DNA of 12,842 nt. It comes from Clostridia bacterium. GTDB taxonomy: Bacteria > Bacillota_A > Clostridia > Oscillospirales > CAG-272. A program made the translations under genes and the position numbers. The DNA lies in assembly GCA_017631775.1 (NCBI GenBank), contig JAGBSQ010000176.1, forward strand, positions 1 through 12,842, in the 5' to 3' direction. The notes under the pieces were generated by a model. That model was not told the DNA's origin and made no database searches. It saw nothing but the letters and a program-made list of their open reading frames with translations. Below, piece after piece: positions 1 to 7,144 of this stretch; position 1 is the stretch's first letter; every line of letters starts with the position of its first letter.

Positions 1-351
1 GAAGACGGTTACACCGCTCACAAGGCTTGCGAAAACTGTGAATACACTGAAGGTAAAACAGTTATTCCCGCAGGTCACGACTTCGTAGACGTTGAAGCAA
101 AGGCTAAAACTTGTACTGAAGACGGTTACACCGCTCACAAGGCTTGCGAAAACTGTGAATACACTGAAGGTAAAACAGTTATTCCCGCAGGTCACGACCT
201 CAAGGACGCAGAAGGCAAGGATGTTACTTGTAACGAAGCCGGTTACACCGCTCACAAGGCTTGTGAAAACTGTGACTATACCGAAGGTAAGACGATTGTT
301 ACTGCAAAGGGGCATACTTGGGGTGAAGATACCGAGTGCGACACTTGCAAT
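1..351 (+). repeat. Three tandem 117-bp (39-residue) cysteine-pair repeats
   Basis: Units begin at 1, 118 and 235, giving a period of exactly 117 bp. Units 1 and 2 are identical over their first 81 bases (1-81 and 118-198). Unit 3 keeps the core but diverges from the middle onward. Each unit encodes a GYTAHKACENC-like core, a TEGKT stretch and, in units 1 and 2, an AGHD motif. Copy number is unknown because the window starts inside the array. Confidence 0.93.
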
Positions 352-2382
352 GCAATCAAAGTAACTGTCAGCGTCAATATTGCTGATTACGCAACCATTA
401 ACAGTTGGGAAAACGATAAGCAATACACCACTGTCAAATTAAATGATTATATTTCTGCTGATGTTGTAGTAAAAGGCGGTTATACAGGTAAATACTTCTT
501 GAATGGCAACGATTGGAGAATGTATCAAACCGATAGCGGACAATTCACTATCAGCGCAACCGAAGGAATAACCCTTGTCTCTGTAAAAGTCACTTTTGGA
601 AAAGGCAATTACGGTATTCTTTTGTGCAATGGCGAAAAATACGAATCTGGTACAAATCTAACAGTAAATGCAACATCTGCAACATTTGTTGTTAAAAATG
701 ACAATACAGACACAACCAAAACCAACGGCCAAGTAAAAATCACCGCAATTGAAGTTGTTTACATTATGCCTCCCTGCGAACACGCCAACACTACCGTTGT
801 TGAGCGCAAAGAAGCCACTTGCTTTACCCCCGGCAACACTGCCGGCACAAAGTGCTCCGATTGTGGAAAGATTCTCACAGGAGTAGAAGTAATCCCCGCA
901 ACCAACAATCACACTGACACCAATGGCGATTATAGTTGCGACACTGAAGATTGTACGGTAGTTTTCGCCCCCGCGGCTGATTCTACACTCACCCTTGAGC
1001 AAGCAAACGCTTTGGGTAATGTGCATACTCACAACACCTTTACAGAGAATAAATATTCTGTAACCGGTGAAATCGTCTCGGTTAGTGACACTAGTGTAAC
1101 GATTAAAAACGAGAACGGAACAACGCTCTATCTGTATAAACCCTCAGCGGAAAACACACTTAACGTTGGTGACACAATCACCGTTTATGGTATCATTGGT
1201 AACTATAATGGTGCTCAAATGAAAACTGGTACGGTTACCGCGCACACCTCTACAACTCCCGATCCCGAACCTGATCCGGAGCCTGATCCTGAACCCGACA
1301 CCCCCGTAACGTCTACTCAAAAATATACCATTAGCGATTACACAGCGGGCACACAGTATGCCGAGAACGAAGAACACGTGCTTAATGAGAACACAACTAT
1401 TCTCACAACCCAGTGCCACTTCACAAGCGAACTTAGAATTTACTCAAGTTCAACGCATAACGGCTTTGCTATTATCCAATCAACAAATCCCATCACAGCA
1501 ATTGGTGTAAATGCAAGTTACAAGGTAGATACATTGGTTATCTATGGCTCGAATGATAATGGTGCAACTTGGACGGAGGCGGCACGCATTACGACTACAA
1601 CCACTTCCGCGAAGGACTACGCAGCTGAACTTACAACTGCGTATACATGGCTCAAGCTTGATGTTGAAGGAGAGCAGCAAATAAGACTCGCGTCTATAAC
1701 CTTGACAACAGTAAGTTCCATCAACCAAGGTGGCGAGACCCCTGCTTGCCAACACACCAACACAACCGAAACAACAGTTGCTGCTACTTGCACCGAGGCA
1801 GGCTCCATCACCATTACCTGTGATAGTTGCAAAGAAGTCGTGAGCACTGAAACCGTTGACGCCCTCGGTCACAACTATGTAGGCGGCATGTGCAGTAGAT
1901 GCAGTGCAACTGAACCTACAGAGCCCACTCCCACGGAACCCAAAACATTGGCAACCTTCGAGTTTGGAGCAAACGGCTCCGCAAGCCACGTTGATGGTAA
2001 TGATCTTGGCACTAGCAAGACCTACACCGTAGGAAGTTACACACTAAGTCTGACTGGTATGAGCAAAGTTTACGGCCCCGCTTATGACGCAAAAGGAAAC
2101 TCTTGTATCAAATTAGGCACCGGCTCAGCGGCGGGTAAGTTCTCCCTCACTGTTGATGATAATGTAACTCAAGTGGTTATTTATGTGGCAAAATACAAAA
2201 CCAACACCACGAAAATCAGCGTAAACGGCACGGCATATACAATTTCCGGTGCTTCTAATAATGGCGCTTATGATAAGATTATCATTGACACTTCTACTAC
2301 CAAAACAGTTACCTTCACAACCGTTTCCGGTGGATACAGAGCGATGATTAATCAAATTGATTTCGTCGGCTACCCTAACTAA
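1..2382 (+). CDS. Surface or secreted multidomain repeat protein (5'-truncated)
   Basis: The reading frame is open from the first base to TAA at 2380-2382 (793 visible residues), so the true start lies upstream; the Met at 499 is internal. Residues 1-117 are three 39-residue repeats with a CxxC pair. Residues 121-255 form a beta-rich domain, 257-320 a second cysteine-pair segment, and 326-414 resemble an OB-fold like those in other secreted Firmicutes proteins (VTGEIVSV, GDTITVYG). A Pro-Asp/Glu linker (about 420-436) follows, then another beta-rich domain (439-575), another cysteine-pair segment (from about 583) and a final beta-sandwich-like domain (648-793). The protein is rich in Thr, Ser and Asn and has no visible membrane helix or LPXTG-type anchor at its C terminus, so attachment is unknown. 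Architecture suggests an extracellular protein, perhaps adhesive. The specific function is not recognised. Confidence 0.85.
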   Translation, partial: EDGYTAHKACENCEYTEGKTVIPAGHDFVDVEAKAKTCTEDGYTAHKACENCEYTEGKTVIPAGHDLKDAEGKDVTCNEAGYTAHKACENCDYTEGKTIVTAKGHTWGEDTECDTCNAIKVTVSVNIADYATINSWENDKQYTTVKLNDYISADVVVKGGYTGKYFLNGNDWRMYQTDSGQFTISATEGITLVSVKVTFGKGNYGILLCNGEKYESGTNLTVNATSATFVVKNDNTDTTKTNGQVKITAIEVVYIMPPCEHANTTVVERKEATCFTPGNTAGTKCSDCGKILTGVEVIPATNNHTDTNGDYSCDTEDCTVVFAPAADSTLTLEQANALGNVHTHNTFTENKYSVTGEIVSVSDTSVTIKNENGTTLYLYKPSAENTLNVGDTITVYGIIGNYNGAQMKTGTVTAHTSTTPDPEPDPEPDPEPDTPVTSTQKYTISDYTAGTQYAENEEHVLNENTTILTTQCHFTSELRIYSSSTHNGFAIIQSTNPITAIGVNASYKVDTLVIYGSNDNGATWTEAARITTTTTSAKDYAAELTTAYTWLKLDVEGEQQIRLASITLTTVSSINQGGETPACQHTNTTETTVAATCTEAGSITITCDSCKEVVSTETVDALGHNYVGGMCSRCSATEPTEPTPTEPKTLATFEFGANGSASHVDGNDLGTSKTYTVGSYTLSLTGMSKVYGPAYDAKGNSCIKLGTGSAAGKFSLTVDDNVTQVVIYVAKYKTNTTKISVNGTAYTISGASNNGAYDKIIIDTSTTKTVTFTTVSGGYRAMINQIDFVGYPN

Positions 2383-2398
2383 TCCCATCAACCCCCTC

Positions 2399-2430
2399 GG
2401 AACCACACCTTTTGGTGTGGTTCCTTTTTT
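2399..2430 (+). terminator. Rho-independent terminator of the surface-protein gene
   Basis: A perfect 11-bp stem, GGAACCACACC (2399-2409) with GGTGTGGTTCC (2414-2424), closes a TTTT loop and is followed by six T (2425-2430). It lies 17 bases after the stop codon. The reverse direction has no T-run, so it works on the + strand only. Confidence 0.95.
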
Positions 2431-2444
2431 GTTCTTCTTTTTTG

Positions 2445-2538
2445 TTCTTTCCCTTTCTTTTTCTTTTTTCTTCCCCTTCTTTCTTCTTCCTTTTTCTTTC
2501 CCCTTCCTTTTCTTCCTTTTCCTTTTTCTTTTCTTCTT
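2445..2538. repeat. Uninterrupted 94-base pyrimidine tract
   Basis: Every base from 2445 to 2538 is C or T. With two single G interruptions the tract extends back to 2421. It fills much of the 323-base gap 2383-2705, which otherwise holds the terminator at 2399, two G-rich patches (GGGCGGG at 2553, GGGGGTGG at 2585) and the lysR promoter. Phe/Leu/Ser-only reading frames across it are low-complexity artefacts. Its function is unknown. Confidence 0.9.
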
Positions 2539-2634
2539 GTTTCTATTCTTTTGGGCGGGTTTTATTCTTTTTTCTCCTCTTTTTGGGGGTGGTTGTGTTT
2601 TTTTCTTTCTTATTGTTTTATTGCCTTAAAAATG

Positions 2635-2663
2635 TTGATTTTTTGTGCGGGGTGTGGTATAAT
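2635..2663 (+). promoter_or_regulatory. Sigma-A-type promoter for the LysR gene
   Basis: A -35 box TTGATT (2635-2640), a 17-bp spacer and a perfect TATAAT -10 box (2658-2663) preceded by an extended -10 TG (2655-2656). Transcription would start near 2670, about 36 bases before the ATG at 2706. Confidence 0.85.
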
Positions 2664-2705
2664 AGGAGAGGCATGATTGTCACATCCCGGGGAGGAGACT
2701 GATTT

Positions 2706-3629
2706 ATGAATATTTTGCATGTGAAATACGCTGCCGAAGTTGCCAGAGTTGGCTCACTCAACAAGGCTGCCGAAACCCTTATGATCGCTCAGCCTAACCT
2801 CAGCCGCTCGATTAAGGAGCTTGAGGCTGACCTTGGCATTACCATTTTTCAACGCACCGCAAAAGGTATGATCCTCACCCCCGACGGCGAGGAATTTATG
2901 GACTATGCTCGCGATATCCTCAATCGCATTAGCAAGCTTGAACACTCCTACCGTGACGGCTCTCACAAAAAGCGCAAGTTTGGCATATCTGTTCCCCGCG
3001 CCTGCTACATCTCTGCCGCGTTTGCGGAGTTTTCAAAAAACATTGGTGAGGGCGACGTAGAAATTTATTACAAAGAGACCAACTCCAAAAAAACCATTCA
3101 AAAGGTTTTGGACAATGAATACAAGCTTGGCATCATTCGCTACTCCGAAGCATACGACAAGCATTACAAAACAATGCTTGAAGAAAAAGGCTTGAATTGC
3201 GAGCTTGTGGCAGAGTTCTCCTACGTTCTCATTATGAGCCGCGACAATCCCTTGGCATCTAAAGAGACAATCACCTACGATGATCTCTCCTCTTACATTG
3301 AGATTGCACACGCAGACCCTTACGTTCCCACGCTTTCTATGTCCAAGGTGTTCCGCGAGGAGCTCCCCGACAAGATCGGTCAGCGCATTTTCGTATTTGA
3401 GAGAGCAAGTCAGTTTGATCTGCTTTCCGAAAACCCCAAAACCTTTATGTGGGTCTCCTCTGCCTCTGACAAGGTACTTGACCGCTACAACCTTGTTCAA
3501 CGCGTTTGCGAAGGAAATAAAAAGATTTATAAGGACGTTTTGATCTATCACAAGGGCTACAAGCTCTCCAAGCTCGACAAGGATTTTACCACTTCTCTTT
3601 GCGAAGCAAGAAGAAAGTTTTTGAAATAA
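2706..3629 (+). CDS. LysR-family transcriptional regulator
   Basis: The 307-residue protein has the usual LysR length. The winged helix-turn-helix occupies about residues 3-63, with the typical pattern GSLNKAAETL, then QPNLSRSIKELEADLG and LF/IFQRT, followed by a linker helix to about 85. Residues 92-300 form the periplasmic-binding-protein-like effector domain. The start ATG at 2706 has GGAGGAG at 2691-2697, 8 bases upstream. The gene has its own promoter and terminator and lies immediately upstream of the rex operon in the same orientation. The effector and targets are not recognisable from sequence. The 15-bp-spaced sites at 3685-3729 are candidate binding sites, which would make it a second regulator of the downstream operon; that link is inference. 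Confidence 0.93.
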   Translation: MNILHVKYAAEVARVGSLNKAAETLMIAQPNLSRSIKELEADLGITIFQRTAKGMILTPDGEEFMDYARDILNRISKLEHSYRDGSHKKRKFGISVPRACYISAAFAEFSKNIGEGDVEIYYKETNSKKTIQKVLDNEYKLGIIRYSEAYDKHYKTMLEEKGLNCELVAEFSYVLIMSRDNPLASKETITYDDLSSYIEIAHADPYVPTLSMSKVFREELPDKIGQRIFVFERASQFDLLSENPKTFMWVSSASDKVLDRYNLVQRVCEGNKKIYKDVLIYHKGYKLSKLDKDFTTSLCEARRKFLK

Positions 3630-3649
3630 AATAACGGATATAAAATTTT

Positions 3650-3686
3650 GAGAATGGCTTTGCATTTTTGCAAGGCCATTTTCTTA
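3650..3686 (+). terminator. Terminator of the LysR gene
   Basis: A 15-bp stem with two G-U pairs (3650-3664 with 3669-3683) closes a TTTT loop, with core ATGGCTTTGCA/TGCAAGGCCAT. The T stretch is weak (TTTTCTTA) and partly inside the right arm. It starts 20 bases after the stop codon and abuts the operator array of the next unit. Confidence 0.8.
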
Positions 3687-3729
3687 TCGATACATGATAT
3701 ATCGATAGTGATAATACCGATATAACAAA
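3685..3729. promoter_or_regulatory. Array of three TAYCGATA sites with 15-bp period
   Basis: Units begin at 3685 (TATCGATACATGATA), 3700 (TATCGATAGTGATAA) and 3715 (TACCGATATAACAAA). The 8-base word TATCGATA is itself palindromic, so the array is both a direct and an inverted repeat. It lies at about -87 to -43 relative to the predicted rex start, where an activator or co-repressor would sit. Candidate binder: the LysR protein encoded just upstream. The sites do not match the Rex consensus. Confidence 0.6.
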
Positions 3730-3736
3730 TTGATTA

Positions 3737-3765
3737 TTGCAAAAAGCGAGAAGGTGTGTTAAAAT
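3737..3765 (+). promoter_or_regulatory. Predicted promoter of the rex-adhE-hyd operon
   Basis: A -35 box TTGCAA (3737-3742), a 17-bp spacer and a -10 box TAAAAT (3760-3765). Transcription would start near 3772, leaving about 20 bases of leader before the rex ATG. The -10 box is embedded in the Rex operator. Confidence 0.7.
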
Positions 3766-3772
3766 ATTAACA
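3757..3772. promoter_or_regulatory. Rex operator (ROP)
   Basis: TGTTAA-AATA-TTAACA is a perfect 6+4+6 inverted repeat. It matches the core of the clostridial Rex consensus TTGTTAA-N4-TTAACAA, differing only at the two outermost bases (G at 3756 and 3773). It overlaps the -10 box, the classic position for repression, and lies directly upstream of rex itself, implying autoregulation and NADH-responsive control of the downstream genes. Confidence 0.88.
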
Positions 3773-3792
3773 GAAAGACAAGGAGGTGGCAT

Positions 3793-4407
3793 ATGAACGG
3801 CTATTCCATTCCCAAAGCAACGCTTGGCAGACTTCCGCAATACCTGCAATACTTAAAGGAACTGTCTCAGGCAAACGTTTCTGCAACTGCAATTGCTAAG
3901 GGTCTCTCGCTTGGCGAGGTTCAGGTCCGCAAGGATCTTGCAGTGGTCAGCGGCGCGGGCAAGCCAAAGGTTGGTTACGAGCGCGAAAAGTTAATAGATG
4001 ACCTTGAACGTCACCTCGGATATGAGAGACTGACAAACGCGGTTCTCGTGGGGGCAGGCAAACTCGGTCGTGCGCTCCTCGATTACGACGGTTTTGAAGA
4101 GTTTGGCGTAAGAATCGTTGCCGGTTTTGATTGCAACGAGCAAGCACTCCCCATGGGCAAAAACACAAAAGCAATTTTACCTATTAAAGATATTGGCACT
4201 TACTGTGCACAAAACAACATAAAGCTCGGCATTGTGACCGTAGGTCAAGGTTCGGCTCAGCAGGTTTGCGACGCTCTCGTCTCCTGCGGCATTGAAGCCA
4301 TTTGGAACTTTGCCCCCTGCCCCCTTAAGGTTCCTGCAGGGGTTCTCTTAAAGCAGGAAAACCTCGCGCTCTCTCTTGCACACCTCAACAACCAAATCAG
4401 TAAATAA
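3793..4407 (+). CDS. rex: Redox-sensing transcriptional repressor Rex
   Basis: This 204-residue protein matches the usual Rex length. An N-terminal winged helix (about 1-80) includes the recognition-helix region LGEVQVRKDLA (40-50). The Rossmann domain has GAGKLGRAL (87-95) for the dinucleotide pyrophosphate and Asp113 at the end of strand 2 (AGFD), which favours NAD(H). NFAPCPLKVP (172-181) is a further Rex signature, and a C-terminal domain-swap helix follows. Rex binds DNA when NAD+ is high and lets go when NADH rises. ATG 3793 has AGGAGGT at 3781-3787. A Rex operator sits in its promoter, and adhE, a classic Rex target, starts 22 bases downstream. Confidence 0.97.
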   Translation: MNGYSIPKATLGRLPQYLQYLKELSQANVSATAIAKGLSLGEVQVRKDLAVVSGAGKPKVGYEREKLIDDLERHLGYERLTNAVLVGAGKLGRALLDYDGFEEFGVRIVAGFDCNEQALPMGKNTKAILPIKDIGTYCAQNNIKLGIVTVGQGSAQQVCDALVSCGIEAIWNFAPCPLKVPAGVLLKQENLALSLAHLNNQISK

Positions 4408-4429
4408 TTTCCCGGAGGGTATATACATT

Positions 4430-7126
4430 ATGGAAACCAAACAGTATCAGATCGTAGACAGCGTCGAAGCACTACACAGCGCCATCGCTCGTGTAAGAGC
4501 CGCACAAAAGGTATTTGCAACCTACACCCAAGAGCAGGTTGACAAAATCTTTTTGGCAGCCGCTTCTGCTGCTGACAAGGCAAGAATCAGCCTTGCAAAG
4601 CAAGCTGTTGCCGAAACCGGCATGGGCATTGTGGAAGACAAGGTAATCAAAAACCACTATGCCGCCGAGTACATCTACAACGCATACAAGGAAACCAAAA
4701 CCTGTGGCGTAATTGAAGAAGACAAGGCATTCGGCATTACCAAGATCGCAGAACCCATTGGTGTTGTTGCGGCAGTTATTCCCACAACCAACCCCACCTC
4801 TACCGCAATCTTTAAGTGCCTGCTCGCACTCAAAACCCGCAATGCTATTATTATCCGCCCTCACCCCAGAGCAAAGAACTGCACCATTGCAGATGCAAAG
4901 CACATTCTCGAAGCAGCAGTTGCAGCAGGCGCTCCCGAAGGCATCATCGATTGGATCGACGTTCCCTCACTTGAGATGACCAACACGGTTATGAAGGAGG
5001 CAGACATCATCCTTGCAACCGGTGGCCCCGGCATGGTTAAGGCAGCTTACTCCTCGGGCAAGCCTGCTCTCGGTGTAGGCGCCGGCAACACTCCCGCAAT
5101 CATCGATGAGAGCGCAAACATCCTTTTGGCTGTCAGCTCCATCATTCACTCCAAAACCTTCGATAACGGTATGATCTGCGCATCTGAGCAATCCGTTATC
5201 GTTCACGAAAACATCTACGACACCGTTAAGGCTGAATTTGCCGCACGCGGTTGCTACTTCCTCAATCCTCAAGAGACCGAAAAGGTTCGCAAGACCATCC
5301 TCATCAACGGCGCACTCAATGCAAAGATCGTTGGTCAAAAGGCTGTTCGCATTGCTGAGCTCGCAGGCGTTACCGTTCCCGCAGGCACCAAGATCCTCAT
5401 CGGTGAGGTTGAAAGCGTAGACCTCTCTGAGGAATTCGCACACGAAAAGCTCTCCCCCGTTCTCGCTATGTACAAGGTCAAGAGCTTTGAAGAAGCACTT
5501 GACAAAGCAGACAAGCTCGTTGAAGACGGCGGCTTCGGTCACACCTCCTCCCTCTACATCAACGAAGTAACCGAAAAAGAAAAGCTCGCAGCATACGCGG
5601 CAAGAATGAGAACCTGCCGCATCCTCGTTAACACCCCCTCCGCTCACGGCGGTATCGGCGACCTTTACAACTTCAAGCTTGCCCCCTCCCTTACCTTGGG
5701 TTGCGGCTCTTGGGGCGGTAACAGTGTATCCGAAAACGTAGGTGTTAAGCACCTGCTCAACATTAAGACAGTAGCAGAGAGGAGAGAAAATATGCTTTGG
5801 TTCAGAGCACCTGAAAAGATCTATATTAAAAAGGGTTGCCTCCCCGTAGCTCTCGACGAACTGAGAACTGTTAGAGGCGCAAAAAAAGCGTTTATCGTAA
5901 CCGATACCTTCCTTTATCAAAACGGCTACACCAAGCCGATTACCGATAAGCTGGACGAAATGGGCATTCAACACACCACATTCTTTAACGTTCAGCCCGA
6001 CCCCACCCTTGCAAACGCAACCGAGGGTGCGGCTCAAATGAGAGCATTCCAACCCGACACCATCATCGCTCTTGGCGGTGGCTCCGCAATGGACGCAGCA
6101 AAGATCATGTGGGTCCTCTACGAGCATCCCGAAGCAGACTTTATGGATATGGCAATGCGCTTTATCGATATCCGTAAGAGAGTTTACACCTTCCCCAAGA
6201 TGGGCGAAAAGGCATACTTCATTGCTGTTCCCACCTCTGCAGGTACCGGCTCCGAGGTAACTCCCTTTGCCGTTATCACCGACGAAAAGACCGGTGTTAA
6301 GTATCCCCTTGCAGACTACGAGCTCCTGCCCAACATGGCAATCATCGATACCGACTTCCATATGTCCGCTCCTCGCGGTCTGACTGCAGCTTCCGGTATT
6401 GACGCAGTTACCCACGCAGTTGAAGCTTACGTTGCAATGCTTGCAACCGACTACACCGACGGTCTTGCACTCCAAGCGCTCAAGAACATCTTTAAGTATC
6501 TGCCCCGCGCTTATGAGAACGGTCAGGTTGACGTTGAAGCACGCGAAAAGATGGCAAACGCCGCTACCATTGCAGGTATGGCATTTGCAAACGCATTCCT
6601 TGGCATCTGCCACTCCATGGCCCACAAGCTCGGTGCTTTCCACCACCTGCCTCACGGCGTTGCAAACGCCTTGATGATTGAAGAAGTTATTCGCTTCAAT
6701 GCAAGCGAAGCTCCCACAAAAATGGGTACCTTCTCTCAATACGATCATCCCCACACCCTTGCTCGCTATGCTGAAATTGCAGACGCTCTCGGCCTTGGCG
6801 GCAACACCGAAGAAGAAAAGCTCGAAAACCTTATCAAGGCAATCAACAACCTCAAGGCTCGCGTTGGTATTAAGGAAACCATTAAGGACTACGGCATTGA
6901 CGAGGCAGACTTCATCGCTCGTCTTGACGACATGGTTGAGCAAGCATTTGATGACCAATGCACCGGTGCAAACCCCCGTTACCCACTGATGAGCGAGCTC
7001 AAGCAAATGTACCTCAACGCTTACTACGGCAAGCACTTTGTTGAGGAAAAGATGCCCGCAAAGAACCTTGACGTTGCTACTCCCGACGCCATCAAGGCTC
7101 CCTATCGCAAGGGCAAAAAAGCCTAA
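4430..7126 (+). CDS. adhE: Bifunctional acetaldehyde/alcohol dehydrogenase AdhE
   Basis: The enzyme reduces acetyl-CoA to acetaldehyde and then ethanol with two NADH. The 898 residues compare with 891 in Escherichia coli. The N-terminal aldehyde dehydrogenase domain (about 1-445) has GVGAGN (215-220) and catalytic Cys250 in NGMICASEQ. The C-terminal iron alcohol dehydrogenase domain (about 460-870) has GGGS (549-552) and iron ligands Asp658, His662, His728 and His742, which fit the E. coli ligands with a constant offset. The start is ATG 4430, with GGAGGG at 4414-4419; an in-frame ATG at 4376 lies inside rex and is rejected. AdhE proteins usually assemble into spirosomes. A purine-rich stretch before Met455 in the linker resembles an internal ribosome site. 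It is the second gene of the Rex-controlled unit. Confidence 0.97.
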   Translation: METKQYQIVDSVEALHSAIARVRAAQKVFATYTQEQVDKIFLAAASAADKARISLAKQAVAETGMGIVEDKVIKNHYAAEYIYNAYKETKTCGVIEEDKAFGITKIAEPIGVVAAVIPTTNPTSTAIFKCLLALKTRNAIIIRPHPRAKNCTIADAKHILEAAVAAGAPEGIIDWIDVPSLEMTNTVMKEADIILATGGPGMVKAAYSSGKPALGVGAGNTPAIIDESANILLAVSSIIHSKTFDNGMICASEQSVIVHENIYDTVKAEFAARGCYFLNPQETEKVRKTILINGALNAKIVGQKAVRIAELAGVTVPAGTKILIGEVESVDLSEEFAHEKLSPVLAMYKVKSFEEALDKADKLVEDGGFGHTSSLYINEVTEKEKLAAYAARMRTCRILVNTPSAHGGIGDLYNFKLAPSLTLGCGSWGGNSVSENVGVKHLLNIKTVAERRENMLWFRAPEKIYIKKGCLPVALDELRTVRGAKKAFIVTDTFLYQNGYTKPITDKLDEMGIQHTTFFNVQPDPTLANATEGAAQMRAFQPDTIIALGGGSAMDAAKIMWVLYEHPEADFMDMAMRFIDIRKRVYTFPKMGEKAYFIAVPTSAGTGSEVTPFAVITDEKTGVKYPLADYELLPNMAIIDTDFHMSAPRGLTAASGIDAVTHAVEAYVAMLATDYTDGLALQALKNIFKYLPRAYENGQVDVEAREKMANAATIAGMAFANAFLGICHSMAHKLGAFHHLPHGVANALMIEEVIRFNASEAPTKMGTFSQYDHPHTLARYAEIADALGLGGNTEEEKLENLIKAINNLKARVGIKETIKDYGIDEADFIARLDDMVEQAFDDQCTGANPRYPLMSELKQMYLNAYYGKHFVEEKMPAKNLDVATPDAIKAPYRKGKKA
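5780..5794 (+). promoter_or_regulatory. Possible internal ribosome site and start within adhE
   Basis: AGGAG at 5780-5784 (inside AGAGGAGAG) is followed after 7 bases by in-frame ATG 5792 (Met455), exactly at the linker between the two domains. Initiation here would give a 444-residue stand-alone iron alcohol dehydrogenase. The Arg codons AGG-AGA forming it lie in a linker that is also conserved at protein level, so it may be coincidence. Confidence 0.3.
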
Positions 7127-7144
7127 TTCAAGGAGGACATTACC

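Noticed and set aside
2357..2702. Two short plus-strand frames with runs of Phe, Leu and Ser across the pyrimidine tract
   Set aside because: They translate a low-complexity C/T run, overlap a terminator and promoter, and lack ribosome sites. They are not membrane proteins.
4376..4429. An 18-residue N-terminal extension of AdhE from an ATG at 4376
   Set aside because: That ATG lies inside rex, lacks a good ribosome site, and the extension is absent from AdhE proteins; ATG 4430 has GGAGGG upstream.
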